Assembly (NCBI GenBank): GCA_945874155.1
Contig: CAMCFO010000013.1
Location: forward strand, 1-64,000
DNA: 64,000 nucleotides
Reading direction: 5' to 3'
Origin: an uncultured Bacteroidales bacterium
GTDB lineage: Bacteria; Bacteroidota; Bacteroidia; Bacteroidales; UBA932
Each line of letters begins with the position of its first letter. Within the stretch, counting starts at the first letter, position 1. Shown here piece by piece: positions 26,101 to 32,769 of this stretch. Below the pieces are notes generated by a model. That model saw only the letters and a program-made list of their open reading frames with translations. It searched no databases and was not told where the DNA came from. A program made the position numbers and the translations under genes.

Positions 26101-26219
26101 GTTATGAGCAGACCCGTCTTGTGGACAGTGAAAACTTTATGAACTACTACAAGTTCGACTCCAAATACTTCTATATGCAGGGAGTCAATTATATGTTGAA
26201 CCTTTATTTCAGATTCTGA
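23163..26219 (+). CDS. TonB-dependent outer-membrane receptor with carboxypeptidase-regulatory-like N-domain
   Basis: An outer-membrane receptor of 1018 residues. A signal peptide ending AFAQ is followed by a carboxypeptidase D regulatory-like domain (about residues 25-105). A plug-like segment and a long barrel follow, ending in NLYFRF with the C-terminal phenylalanine of outer-membrane proteins. The plug is degenerate compared with SusC proteins and no SusD gene is adjacent. It probably imports the products of the two upstream nucleases. It abuts the following lipoprotein gene with 1 base between stop and start. Confidence 0.85.
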   Translation: MKNRLILALAALLVSISAFAQSGGVKATVVNRNGRAPISNARVLIVDSEANVVVDANANADGTFLFEGLADGDYRLTVSANGFNQSIINLKVEGYVKDLIFVSLISENSSTDIDDSAFAEFDMEDSGYTDTPTILFNANDPYNNIVGYGFSDVRFKNRGYNSETQEVLLAGVKMNDAITGYSPFSLWSGLNEATRAKENTIGVEASDYAFGGYNGVTNILANPASVRPGWRFSVLTNSALYRLRLMANYASGELDNGWSFAANVSARLGGNDWVKGVYYRSFAYYLGAEKKINDQHRIAFMAMASPGQRGAQNASTQEVYDLMGDNMYNSNWGYQNGKVRNSRVRITHEPIFVVKYTATPLDNFETNVALLWRTGKNGYTALDWYDAADPRADYYRNLPSYFYNEDSNWGRNNQDKAFLTAEAWAVDPLTQHLDWDRLYNVNYNAEGGRSRYILEERRTDQNDFNVAANFKWDARSWFTLNGGLNAKINRTEYYKIVNDLLGGEYFLNTDNFSERDFAFSKEMIQNDLDYYLENGQSQQLSKGDKYGYDYYAQVRNADVWADARFNVGNFKANVGAKLGVSSFWREGLLRKGIFAGLDDFGNPYVVKDLNGNDVSISPVDENGNYITSKGKSAVSTFFTYALKAHGEYVFTGGHRVYANFGWFSDAPKFNQAFLSPRTRNSLVPDLKNVNTVSADINWQYSNNGYDVRVTGFLTQIMNQTDLMSFYDDSYNSFTNFALSGIDERHMGIELGFKVPLGVKGLSLQGALSWGQYIYTSTPKIYQTIDNSSEVVLNGEIVPYWASSPVYKLRSNLSIDDQEKLLKSTIAPDNCFEQDEMGNYVVEKEQKHHVPSTPQLAANLALNYRTNSYWFFTLGANVYAFSYLDMNPLYRTMKAAAGPDNKMDKLYTAEHMNGWLLNSEFVSRGLTPGEINYMTRQEMFEPAVVVNCSVGKSWYIRRTYNLGFSLEVKNMLNNRNVKTGGYEQTRLVDSENFMNYYKFDSKYFYMQGVNYMLNLYFRF

Positions 26220-26220
26220 T

Positions 26221-27414
26221 ATGAGCAAGAGACTTACATATATTCTGGCTGCAACTCTGATTGCTGCTTCCTGTGCGGAGTTCGAACCCGTTTTCACAGG
26301 CAAATATCCGGATCCTCCCTTCTACAACGAGACCGAGCAGATGTTTGACCCTTCCGTCATTCCGTCTGACAAACTCATTACTATAGCAGACCTTGCTAAA
26401 AAGTTCAAGGAGGCAGGTACCGCTGCCGGGATTACCGATTATACTGTCTGGGGATGGACCGTTTCTCAGGAACTCTGGGTCAAGGGTAGAATTACCACCA
26501 CTGACCGTTCAGGCAACTTCTACAAGTCTTTTTACATTCAGGACTCTGAAACCGGTCCCGGAATAGAGGTGAAAATTGGAAAGAACAGCCTCTACAACGA
26601 ATACAAGCTGGGTCAGGAGGTCTATATCAACCTGGATGGGCTATGCGTGGGCGAATACGGTTGGAAGAGCGGCAATTATGCTGGAGAGGGGATGGTGCAG
26701 ATAGGTCTGGAAGATCCTTCCGGAGAATATTCCACTTCCTACATTGAGCATCAGTACATCATCAGCAGTCATATCTATAGAGGCGACCCTAATGATATTA
26801 AGGTAATCAAACCGAGGGAAGTTTCTGTGTCCGACCTTCCGGCTCTGACTTATGCCATAGATGGCAACGACGAGACTGCAAAGGTTCGCGGCATAACCCA
26901 GGGTGAAAATCCTTGCATAGGTGCTCTCATCACTCTCAAGGATTTGACTTATGCCAATGAGATTTTCGCATTGCTTTACATACGTGGAAGTGAATCCAAC
27001 AAGAATTCCAGCAACCGTATCTTCCTGTCCGACAAGACCTGGGGTGTGGACACCTGGGCCCTTTCCAAGACAGCTTTCAAGAATTTCGTAAATTCAGGCT
27101 TGTGGGATTCTGCCGAGGTGGGCAATTCCGGACAGGGTACAGGAGAGACCCTCGCGGATGTCAGGGAGGAACTGCTCGCCAACGCCAATGCCTATTCAGT
27201 GAGCCAGTATTTCAACTTGGCCGGCTGCAAAGCCCCAGTTCAGGTGCGTACCAGCGGATTCTCCAAGTTTGCCGACCTGAAGATGGACAAAAGTGCAGGA
27301 TGGAACAACGGGACCATCACCCTCACCGGCATACTTTCCATCTATCAGGGTTCTTATCAGTTCATCCTCACAGACAATGACAACCAGTTCATTCAGGATG
27401 TCCTGAACAAATAG
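26221..27414 (+). CDS. DUF5689-family surface lipoprotein
   Basis: A lipoprotein (lipobox IAASC, 397 residues) whose body matches my recollection of DUF5689. This is an OB-fold-like module found in Bacteroidota next to TonB receptors and secreted nucleases (ELWVKGRITTTDRSGNFYKSFYIQD, then IEVKIG). The C-terminus, ITLTGILSIYQGSYQFIL, resembles another OB-type module. It may act as a surface ligand-binding partner of the upstream receptor in place of SusD. It is the last gene of the nuclease operon and is followed by a hairpin. Confidence 0.8.
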   Translation: MSKRLTYILAATLIAASCAEFEPVFTGKYPDPPFYNETEQMFDPSVIPSDKLITIADLAKKFKEAGTAAGITDYTVWGWTVSQELWVKGRITTTDRSGNFYKSFYIQDSETGPGIEVKIGKNSLYNEYKLGQEVYINLDGLCVGEYGWKSGNYAGEGMVQIGLEDPSGEYSTSYIEHQYIISSHIYRGDPNDIKVIKPREVSVSDLPALTYAIDGNDETAKVRGITQGENPCIGALITLKDLTYANEIFALLYIRGSESNKNSSNRIFLSDKTWGVDTWALSKTAFKNFVNSGLWDSAEVGNSGQGTGETLADVREELLANANAYSVSQYFNLAGCKAPVQVRTSGFSKFADLKMDKSAGWNNGTITLTGILSIYQGSYQFILTDNDNQFIQDVLNK

Positions 27415-27433
27415 TTTACCCGTCACACCCTCT

Positions 27434-27466
27434 GAAGATGCGGCCGGACGAACCGGTCGCATCTTC
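27434..27466 (+). terminator. hairpin ending the nuclease operon
   Basis: GAAGATGCG and CCGG pair with CCGG and CGCATCTTC, giving a 14-bp stem with one G-T pair around an ACGAA loop. The T tract after it is poor. Confidence 0.65.
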
Positions 27467-27481
27467 ATTGATTCCCGGCGG

Positions 27482-27569
27482 TTTTGTAAAATACGTTTTA
27501 CAATTTTGTAAAATATAATTTATAATTTTATAAAATACGATTTGCAAATTTGTAAAATAGGCGTATATT
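27482..27569. repeat. four 22-bp tandem repeats overlapping a promoter
   Basis: Exact 22-base periodicity with units at 27482, 27504, 27526 and 27548. Each begins with a form of TTTTGTAAAATA, and the first three end TTTACAA, TTTATAA and TTTGCAA. Each unit has internal dyad symmetry (TTGTAAAA against TTTTACAA). The fourth unit runs into the -7 box of the downstream ATPase gene. The spacing, about two helical turns, suggests an array of sites for one protein on one face of the DNA. Confidence 0.85.
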
Positions 27570-27571
27570 TG
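27541..27571 (+). promoter_or_regulatory. promoter of the DUF4143 ATPase (TTTG-19-TATATTTG)
   Basis: TTTG at 27541-27544 lies in the third 22-bp repeat and TATATTTG at 27564-27571 lies at the end of the fourth, 19 bases apart. A protein bound to the repeats would cover both boxes. Confidence 0.7.
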
Positions 27572-27587
27572 GACAAAATTCACAATT

Positions 27588-28793
27588 ATGTACAAACGCG
27601 CACAATTATCGGTACTTGAGTCCCGCATGGCTGAATCACGCAGGACCATACACGTCGTTATGGGACCCCGTCAAGTGGGCAAATCTACAATGATAGACCA
27701 GTTTGTGGAACATACCTCAGTTCCGTACAGCCTGTTCAGTGCTGATGGGGTGGGTAAGACAAACACTGATTGGATTTCCGAGAAATGGTACGAAGTGAGA
27801 ACCAAGATGATGCTGTACGGTGAGAACGAGCACATATTGATTATTGACGAGATTCAGAAGATTGCCGGGTGGAGTGAGACAGTTAAAAAGGAATGGGACC
27901 AGGATACGAGGGATAAAAGAAATCTGAAGGTCATACTTCTGGGTTCGTCTCGTCTTTTAATCCAGAAGGGGCTGGAAGAGTCACTGGAAGGCAGATACGA
28001 GACACTCAAGATGGGCTATTGGGAATGGGAGGAAATGAGGGAGGCCTTCGGCTTTACAATGGAACAGTTCATATATTTCGGAGGATTTCCAGGTCTTGCA
28101 CCCTACATCAATGACGAGGACCGATGGCGCAGAATGATGGAAGATTCCATCATTTCACCTATTCTCAATCGCGACATACTTGATATTGAGGAGATACGAA
28201 ATCCTTCACTGCTTCGTCAGGTATTCGAAATCGGCAGTATGTATTCTGCGCAGGAAATATCCCTCAACAAGATGCAGGGGGTGGTAAACAGCGGTACGGT
28301 GCCGACAATCAGTTCTTACCTCAGGATTCTTGATGAGACTATGCTGGTCAAGCCCCTTTATAAGTATGACAATTCAACCATCAAAACCAAGAATTCAGTT
28401 CCCAAAATGCAGGCCTATAATAATGCATTCAGGAACAGCTACTGCCAGCACACATTTGAGGAGGCCGTTATGAACAAGGTTGAATGGGGAAGACAGGTTG
28501 AGTCTGCTGTTGGTGCATATCTGGCAGGGCGTTCAGTTATTGACGGATTCCAACTTCTGTTCTGGAGAGACGAAAAGAAGAATGAATGCGATTATGTGCT
28601 CAAAAAAGGTGAAAGTCTTATAGCAATCGAGGTGAAGAGCGGCCACGCGGACAATATAGAAGGGTATCTTGCTTTCAAGAACAGATTTGGAAGAAATATT
28701 GTGAATTCGTTCATAGTGGGCCCTGAGGGACTGCCACTTGAGGATTTCTTTAAGTTGAACATTCCGTCTGTCTTCAGGAAATCATTGATCTGA
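27588..28793 (+). CDS. AAA-family ATPase with DUF4143 domain
   Basis: A 401-residue protein of the AAA_14/DUF4143 family. The Walker A motif is VMGPRQVGKSTM near residues 24-35, and the Walker B motif is HILIIDEIQKIAGW. The DUF4143 C-terminal domain carries a restriction-endonuclease-like core: FWRDEKKNECDYVLKKGESLIAIEVKSG, with E, D and ExK positions. These proteins are abundant in Bacteroidota and archaea, often in many copies, and have no established function; a nuclease or DNA-related role is inferred. It is a single-gene unit with repeat-covered promoter, and no partner gene is adjacent. Confidence 0.88.
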   Translation: MYKRAQLSVLESRMAESRRTIHVVMGPRQVGKSTMIDQFVEHTSVPYSLFSADGVGKTNTDWISEKWYEVRTKMMLYGENEHILIIDEIQKIAGWSETVKKEWDQDTRDKRNLKVILLGSSRLLIQKGLEESLEGRYETLKMGYWEWEEMREAFGFTMEQFIYFGGFPGLAPYINDEDRWRRMMEDSIISPILNRDILDIEEIRNPSLLRQVFEIGSMYSAQEISLNKMQGVVNSGTVPTISSYLRILDETMLVKPLYKYDNSTIKTKNSVPKMQAYNNAFRNSYCQHTFEEAVMNKVEWGRQVESAVGAYLAGRSVIDGFQLLFWRDEKKNECDYVLKKGESLIAIEVKSGHADNIEGYLAFKNRFGRNIVNSFIVGPEGLPLEDFFKLNIPSVFRKSLI

Positions 28794-28795
28794 CA

Positions 28796-28827
28796 TTTGC
28801 AGAGTGAAATATAAAAATGTATATTTG
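28796..28827 (+). promoter_or_regulatory. promoter of the first dcp gene (TTTG-20-TATATTTG)
   Basis: TTTG at 28796-28799 and TATATTTG at 28820-28827, 20 bases apart. This places the transcript start near 28834 and rules out the open-frame ATG at 28817 as the start codon of the peptidase. Confidence 0.75.
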
Positions 28828-28847
28828 CCGGGTTGCGGTCTCGCAAG

Positions 28848-28910
28848 TGGGGCTAAACAGTCCCGAAAGGGATGAACAAAAGGCTTTTTGGTCATCCCTT
28901 TGTGAGCCTC
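28848..28910 (+). promoter_or_regulatory. structured 5' leader hairpin before dcp
   Basis: AAAGGGATGA at 28866-28875 pairs perfectly with TCATCCCTTT at 28892-28901, and CAAAA with TTTTG inside. An outer GGGGCT/AGCCTC pairing could close the structure. There is no T tract, so it is a leader structure and not an obvious terminator. Confidence 0.5.
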
Positions 28911-28945
28911 GTGTATTTTACGCTCGTGGATATAAACTGATGTAT

Positions 28946-31042
28946 ATGAAAAAGATAATTATGATGACTATGGCTGCTGCCGTTCTCTTTACCGGATGTC
29001 ACCGGAACCCTTTCTTTGCTGAATGGGACACCCCTTATGGAATTCCCCCTTTCGGGAAAATTGAAAATTCAGACTATCTGCCTGCCATTCAGAAGGGTAT
29101 AGAGCAGCAGAACGAAGAAATCGAAGCCATCGTTTCCTGTGCCGAAACCCCTGATTTCGAGAATACCATTGCTGCGCTGGACCGCTCCGGAGCCTTGCTT
29201 TCTAAGGTGGAGGGAGTGCTCTTCAACCTTTCGGAAACCGACGGCACTCCTGAATTGCTCGGTATTGTGGACCAGGTCATTCCTCTGATTTCAGAACACT
29301 CCAGCAATATTTACCTCAACGCAAAGCTCTTTGAGAGGGTGCAGAAGGTCTATGCGGATGCTTCAGTTGCCGCTGAACAGGGAGAGCCTAACGGACTCAG
29401 CCGCGAGCAGATGATGCTGCTGGAAAAGACCTGGAGGGCATTTGTGCAGAACGGTGTGGCCCTGGATTCGCTCGGACAGGACAAGATGCGCAAAATTAAC
29501 TCCGAACTTGCTTCACTTGAGCAGGCTTTCGGCACCAAGCTACTTGCCGAGAACAATGCCTTTGCAAGTGAATTCGGAATCAGCGTTTCCGCTTATGCTC
29601 CGACTATGGGGAGCTGCGAAGACAGAGCCTTGCGCGAGAGGATGTTCAAGGCCTATTCCACCCGTGGAGCAAACGGCGGAGAGAATGATACGAGGGAGAC
29701 TCTCCTGCGCATACTTGAACTCCGTCAGCAGAAAGCCCGACTGCTGGGCTATGATACTCCTGCCAATTGCATTCTGGCAGACAAGATGGCCCGCGACTCC
29801 AAGACCGTCGATGAGTTCCTGCAGACTATTGTCACCCCTGCCGTTGCAAAGGCAAAGGAGGAGCTGAAGGACCTGCAGAAGGCTATGGACAAGGATGCGG
29901 CTGCCGGCCTGTTGCCTGTCGGAAGCACCATACAGCCTTGGGACTGGGCATATTACACAGAGAAGGTACGCAAGGAAAAATTCGACCTTGACGAAGAGCA
30001 GACTCGTCCATATTTCAAGATGGAGAATGTGCGTGCAGGTGTATTCTCGACTGCATCCAGACTCTATGGGCTTAATATAGAGCCGGTTGAGGGCGCTCCG
30101 GTTTATCATCCGGATGTGGAGGTGTTCAAGGTCTCGGATGCAGCCGACGGTTCGCTTCTGGGCATACTCACCACAGACTATTATCCCCGTAGTACCAAGA
30201 GGGGTGGAGCGTGGATGAACAATGTGAGGGAGCAGTATGTGGACGCAGACGGTACCGAGGTTCGTCCTATTATCGTCAATGTGGGCAATTTCACCAAACC
30301 TGCTGCGGATAATCCTTCACTGCTGACCATAGACGAGGTGGGCACAATGTTCCACGAATTCGGTCACGCCCTCCACGGTCTGCTTACAAAATGCCATTAC
30401 AGGGGAGTGAGCGGCACTTCAGTTGCCCGTGACTTTGTGGAGTTGCCTTCCCAAATTAATGAGAATTGGGCTTTCCAGCCGGAGGTGCTTGCGACCTATG
30501 CCCTGCATTATCAGACCGGAGAGGTGATTCCGCAGGCTCTCGTGCAGAAGATTGTTGCAGCGGGGACCTTCAATCAGGGTTTTATGACCACCGAGCTTGC
30601 CGCAGCATCCATACTGGATATGAAGTGGCACGAACTGGAGTCAGTCTGGGTGAAAGCCGGCAGCCTCTATGCTTCCGACAAGGTCTGCCCGGATGATGAG
30701 AGCCTCCGTCTGATTGACATAGAGAAATTCGAGCGGAAGGTCTGTGCGGATATGGGCCTCATCTGGGAAATCATTCCACGCTACCGCACTTCTTATTTCA
30801 ACCATATCTTCAACAGCGGCTACAGTGCAGGCTACTACAGCTATCTCTGGGCTGAGGTGCTGGACAAGGATGCCTTCGAACTCTTCAGGGAGAAGGGAAT
30901 CTTTGACCCTGAAACAGCCGCTTCCTTCAAGCACAATATACTTGAGGCCGGTGCTTCTGAGGAGCCTATGGTTCTCTACGAGCGTTTCCGCGGGGCAGCT
31001 CCGGACCCGGGGGCTCTGCTTCGTGCTCGGGGACTTAAATGA
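28946..31042 (+). CDS. M3-family peptidyl-dipeptidase lipoprotein (Dcp type)
   Basis: A thimet-oligopeptidase-like metallopeptidase, close to Dcp, that removes dipeptides from the C-terminus of peptides. The zinc motif is FHEFGHALHG with H470, E471 and H474, and the third ligand glutamate lies downstream in a helical region. I chose the ATG at 28946 because it gives a lipoprotein signal (lipobox LFTGC). The promoter overlaps the longer open frame. It has 698 residues, the usual size. E. coli Dcp is not lipidated, so this one is predicted to work at a membrane surface. A paralogue lies at 52159. Confidence 0.92.
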   Translation: MKKIIMMTMAAAVLFTGCHRNPFFAEWDTPYGIPPFGKIENSDYLPAIQKGIEQQNEEIEAIVSCAETPDFENTIAALDRSGALLSKVEGVLFNLSETDGTPELLGIVDQVIPLISEHSSNIYLNAKLFERVQKVYADASVAAEQGEPNGLSREQMMLLEKTWRAFVQNGVALDSLGQDKMRKINSELASLEQAFGTKLLAENNAFASEFGISVSAYAPTMGSCEDRALRERMFKAYSTRGANGGENDTRETLLRILELRQQKARLLGYDTPANCILADKMARDSKTVDEFLQTIVTPAVAKAKEELKDLQKAMDKDAAAGLLPVGSTIQPWDWAYYTEKVRKEKFDLDEEQTRPYFKMENVRAGVFSTASRLYGLNIEPVEGAPVYHPDVEVFKVSDAADGSLLGILTTDYYPRSTKRGGAWMNNVREQYVDADGTEVRPIIVNVGNFTKPAADNPSLLTIDEVGTMFHEFGHALHGLLTKCHYRGVSGTSVARDFVELPSQINENWAFQPEVLATYALHYQTGEVIPQALVQKIVAAGTFNQGFMTTELAAASILDMKWHELESVWVKAGSLYASDKVCPDDESLRLIDIEKFERKVCADMGLIWEIIPRYRTSYFNHIFNSGYSAGYYSYLWAEVLDKDAFELFREKGIFDPETAASFKHNILEAGASEEPMVLYERFRGAAPDPGALLRARGLK

Positions 31043-31121
31043 GCTTGAAATATTGTATTCCCACCCCATTCCGTTCTGATGATTGGGAGAGGGAATAACC
31101 CATTGAATAACAATGATATAC

Positions 31122-31175
31122 CTAATACACAACATTGTGTAACACAAACTTGTGCAACACAATGTTGTGTATTAG
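31122..31175. terminator. perfect 19-bp inverted repeat between convergent genes
   Basis: CTAATACACAACATTGTGT at 31122-31140 is exactly repeated in reverse complement at 31157-31175. The 16-base spacer can itself fold (CACA with TGTG). On the plus strand it is followed by TTTTTATT. It sits between dcp and the SecB-like gene and probably terminates both. Confidence 0.8.
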
Positions 31176-31222
31176 TTTTTATTGATTATTTTGCTCGAAT
31201 TGAAATCCGAGGTGGAAGGTGC

Positions 31223-31660
31223 CTATTTCTGATTAGATAGGTTCGCATTTAATTGATTCGCATCTATCATAGGCAGCGGATACTTGGAGAAGTTGGTTCC
31301 AGCAGTCTTGACAACCAAAATTCCACGCATCGTACCTACTGCCACACTTAAGAAATGCGGCATGATATGGTTAACTGTAATGCTTTGGTTATCATTGAAA
31401 ACAATGAACTGACTGAGATTCTTCACTTCGAATTCGAATTTGTATAAACTATCAAGCACAACGTCTCCTTCGAGTTCATAACGTGTGCCGAAAACCAAGT
31501 TGAAGATATTGTTCTCGATATCGGGGTGAATCTGTGTCGAAAAGCCAATCTGTATTGCTTCAGGATTGACATTGTCCCCTATTTTTCCTGGAGACATCAT
31601 AAAGCTTACCTCACTGACGGATGCAAGCCTCATTTGGATATTTACATTATTTTCCGCCAT
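31223..31660 (-). CDS. SecB-like chaperone of a toxin-antitoxin-chaperone module
   Basis: A 145-residue protein with the size and strand pattern of SecB (PF02556). It opens with VNIQMRLASVSEVSFMMSP, continues with FGTRYELEGDVVLDSLYKFEFEV, and ends with KYPLPMIDANQL, which resembles the SecB ending LPxxxxxxL. In TAC modules such as M. tuberculosis HigB1-HigA1-Rv1957 this chaperone protects the antitoxin from aggregation and proteolysis. It begins 6 bases after the antitoxin stop and is the last gene of the leftward trio. The SecB assignment rests on pattern recognition, not a search. Confidence 0.72.
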   Translation of the reverse strand: MAENNVNIQMRLASVSEVSFMMSPGKIGDNVNPEAIQIGFSTQIHPDIENNIFNLVFGTRYELEGDVVLDSLYKFEFEVKNLSQFIVFNDNQSITVNHIMPHFLSVAVGTMRGILVVKTAGTNFSKYPLPMIDANQLNANLSNQK

Positions 31661-31666
31661 AGTAAG

Positions 31667-32050
31667 TTAATTAATATATGTCATACTGAAATAATTACGG
31701 CTCTGGTTGTTAAAATTTCCGTCATAAGAATCTGATGGAGTTATGAATCCTCGTGCCGGGATGAATACATAATTCACTTCGGGAGTTTTTTTGACCTCTA
31801 TCACAGGTTCACCAAGCACAGCAGCAATCTTGGCCAGAGTTGTTGTTGTGAATCCGTGAGAGCCAGTAAGCCATCTGGAAATCTCTGATTCACGTTTGCC
31901 CATCAGCGTGGCAAATTCGCGCTGAGTCATCTTTCTCTTCTTGAGAAGATCATAAATGCGGTTAGCAATGTCAACGTTAAGGCTTACCTCCTCCATCACC
32001 TCAGGAGCAACATTGGCAACGCATTTATCAAATAAAGGGTTCTTTTTCAT
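31667..32050 (-). CDS. HigA-like antitoxin with HTH domain and C-terminal tail
   Basis: A 127-residue XRE-family protein. The helix-turn-helix spans about residues 40-75 (MTQREFATLMGKRESEISRW, then the TLAKIAAVLG helix). After the HTH a roughly 40-residue aromatic and hydrophobic tail (NYVFIPARGFITP and on to YFSMTYIN) is longer than in plain HigA proteins. It could be the chaperone-addiction segment known from TAC antitoxins; that is inference. It lies between the toxin (8-base gap) and the SecB-like gene (6-base gap). Confidence 0.85.
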   Translation of the reverse strand: MKKNPLFDKCVANVAPEVMEEVSLNVDIANRIYDLLKKRKMTQREFATLMGKRESEISRWLTGSHGFTTTTLAKIAAVLGEPVIEVKKTPEVNYVFIPARGFITPSDSYDGNFNNQSRNYFSMTYIN

Positions 32051-32058
32051 AATAGGTA

Positions 32059-32553
32059 TTATATGGTGATAGTTTCAATTATTGTTTTTACTTTCTGATA
32101 ATCTTCGTAATCCGAATGTGCCTTGCGTGTCTCGATATATATATGATGCTCAATAGAGCGAAGTTTATCAACTATATCCATAAGAACGGGATCATCTTCG
32201 TATTTTCTGACCTTTTTGATTCCTCCATTACCGATAACAAGGATCCTCTCCGAAATTCTGATGCAATACAGACGAAGAGTTCCGACTTCCCTCCTTCGTC
32301 TTTGTTCAATACAAAGCGGAATCGCTTTGATATTCTTCCCTTCAAGACGAAAAAGATTCTCACGGGCACCGCAATCATCCACCATCTTTTTGATGAGAGC
32401 TATGATTGCATCGAAGTCTTTTCTTAGTTGCGGATGAGGAAGAGAACAGTTATCGGACAAGAACTTCTCGAACTCTGTCTGCGTATCACCATCATACTTT
32501 GGTGAATAAATACTGACATTATCACTTTCTATGACAAGTTCGAGTTTTCCCAT
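32059..32553 (-). CDS. HigB/RelE-like toxin
   Basis: A 164-residue protein whose central part has the RelE/HigB core pattern: RENLFRLEGKNIKAIPL, then LRLYCIRISERILVIGNGGIKKVRKY. Relatives are ribosome-dependent mRNA interferases. I chose the ATG at 32551-32553 (MGKLELVIES); the frame continues upstream through the promoter and operator, which therefore cannot be coding. As first gene of the operon it precedes its antitoxin, the order typical of higBA. The C-terminus is longer than in short HigB toxins. Confidence 0.78.
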   Translation of the reverse strand: MGKLELVIESDNVSIYSPKYDGDTQTEFEKFLSDNCSLPHPQLRKDFDAIIALIKKMVDDCGARENLFRLEGKNIKAIPLCIEQRRRREVGTLRLYCIRISERILVIGNGGIKKVRKYEDDPVLMDIVDKLRSIEHHIYIETRKAHSDYEDYQKVKTIIETITI

Positions 32554-32573
32554 ACAATAATTGTTTGAGGGTG

Positions 32574-32606
32574 CAAAGATACAACATCTGTTTGAACCTC
32601 CAAACA
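32574..32606 (-). promoter_or_regulatory. TAC promoter with overlapping inverted-repeat operator
   Basis: On the minus strand TTTG at 32604-32601 and TATCTTTG at 32581-32574 are 19 bases apart. The inverted repeat TGTTTG-N6-CAAACA at 32589-32606 covers the -33 box, so antitoxin binding there would block transcription. This is the expected site for HigA autoregulation. Confidence 0.65.
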
Positions 32607-32709
32607 AAACTTCACTTTTTTGTTAAGTTTTAGAGCGAATAATCTCGGAAGTTAGACACTTCTATAGTTCAAAAATATCCATAATTATTTGATTGGGGTT
32701 AAGAAACCC

Positions 32710-32752
32710 AAAAGGGGGCTAAACAAAGATTCTTTTGTTCAGCCCCCTTTTA
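32710..32752. terminator. 18-bp hairpin terminator after gpmI
   Basis: AAAAGGGGGCT plus AACAAA pair with TTTGTT plus AGCCCCCTTTT, one G-T pair, 5-to-7-base loop, T tract on both strands. It shares the GGGGGCTrAAC core with the efp terminator at 2390. Confidence 0.85.
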
Positions 32753-32769
32753 ACCTTATATAAGTTACA

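Noticed and set aside
25011..26303. 430-codon open frame on the minus strand opposite the TonB receptor
   Set aside because: It mirrors the receptor and the next gene. Long antisense frames are common in this window because of its codon usage; no motif or start signal supports it.
27482..27569. CRISPR array
   Set aside because: The 22-bp units are contiguous with no unique spacers, and no cas genes are nearby.
28817..28945. 43-codon N-terminal extension of the first Dcp
   Set aside because: It overlaps the -7 box and the leader hairpin; the ATG at 28946 gives a proper lipoprotein signal.
28816..28945. Riboswitch ahead of dcp
   Set aside because: The hairpin does not match any riboswitch class that I know, and a peptidase gene is an unlikely target. 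Kept only as a leader structure.
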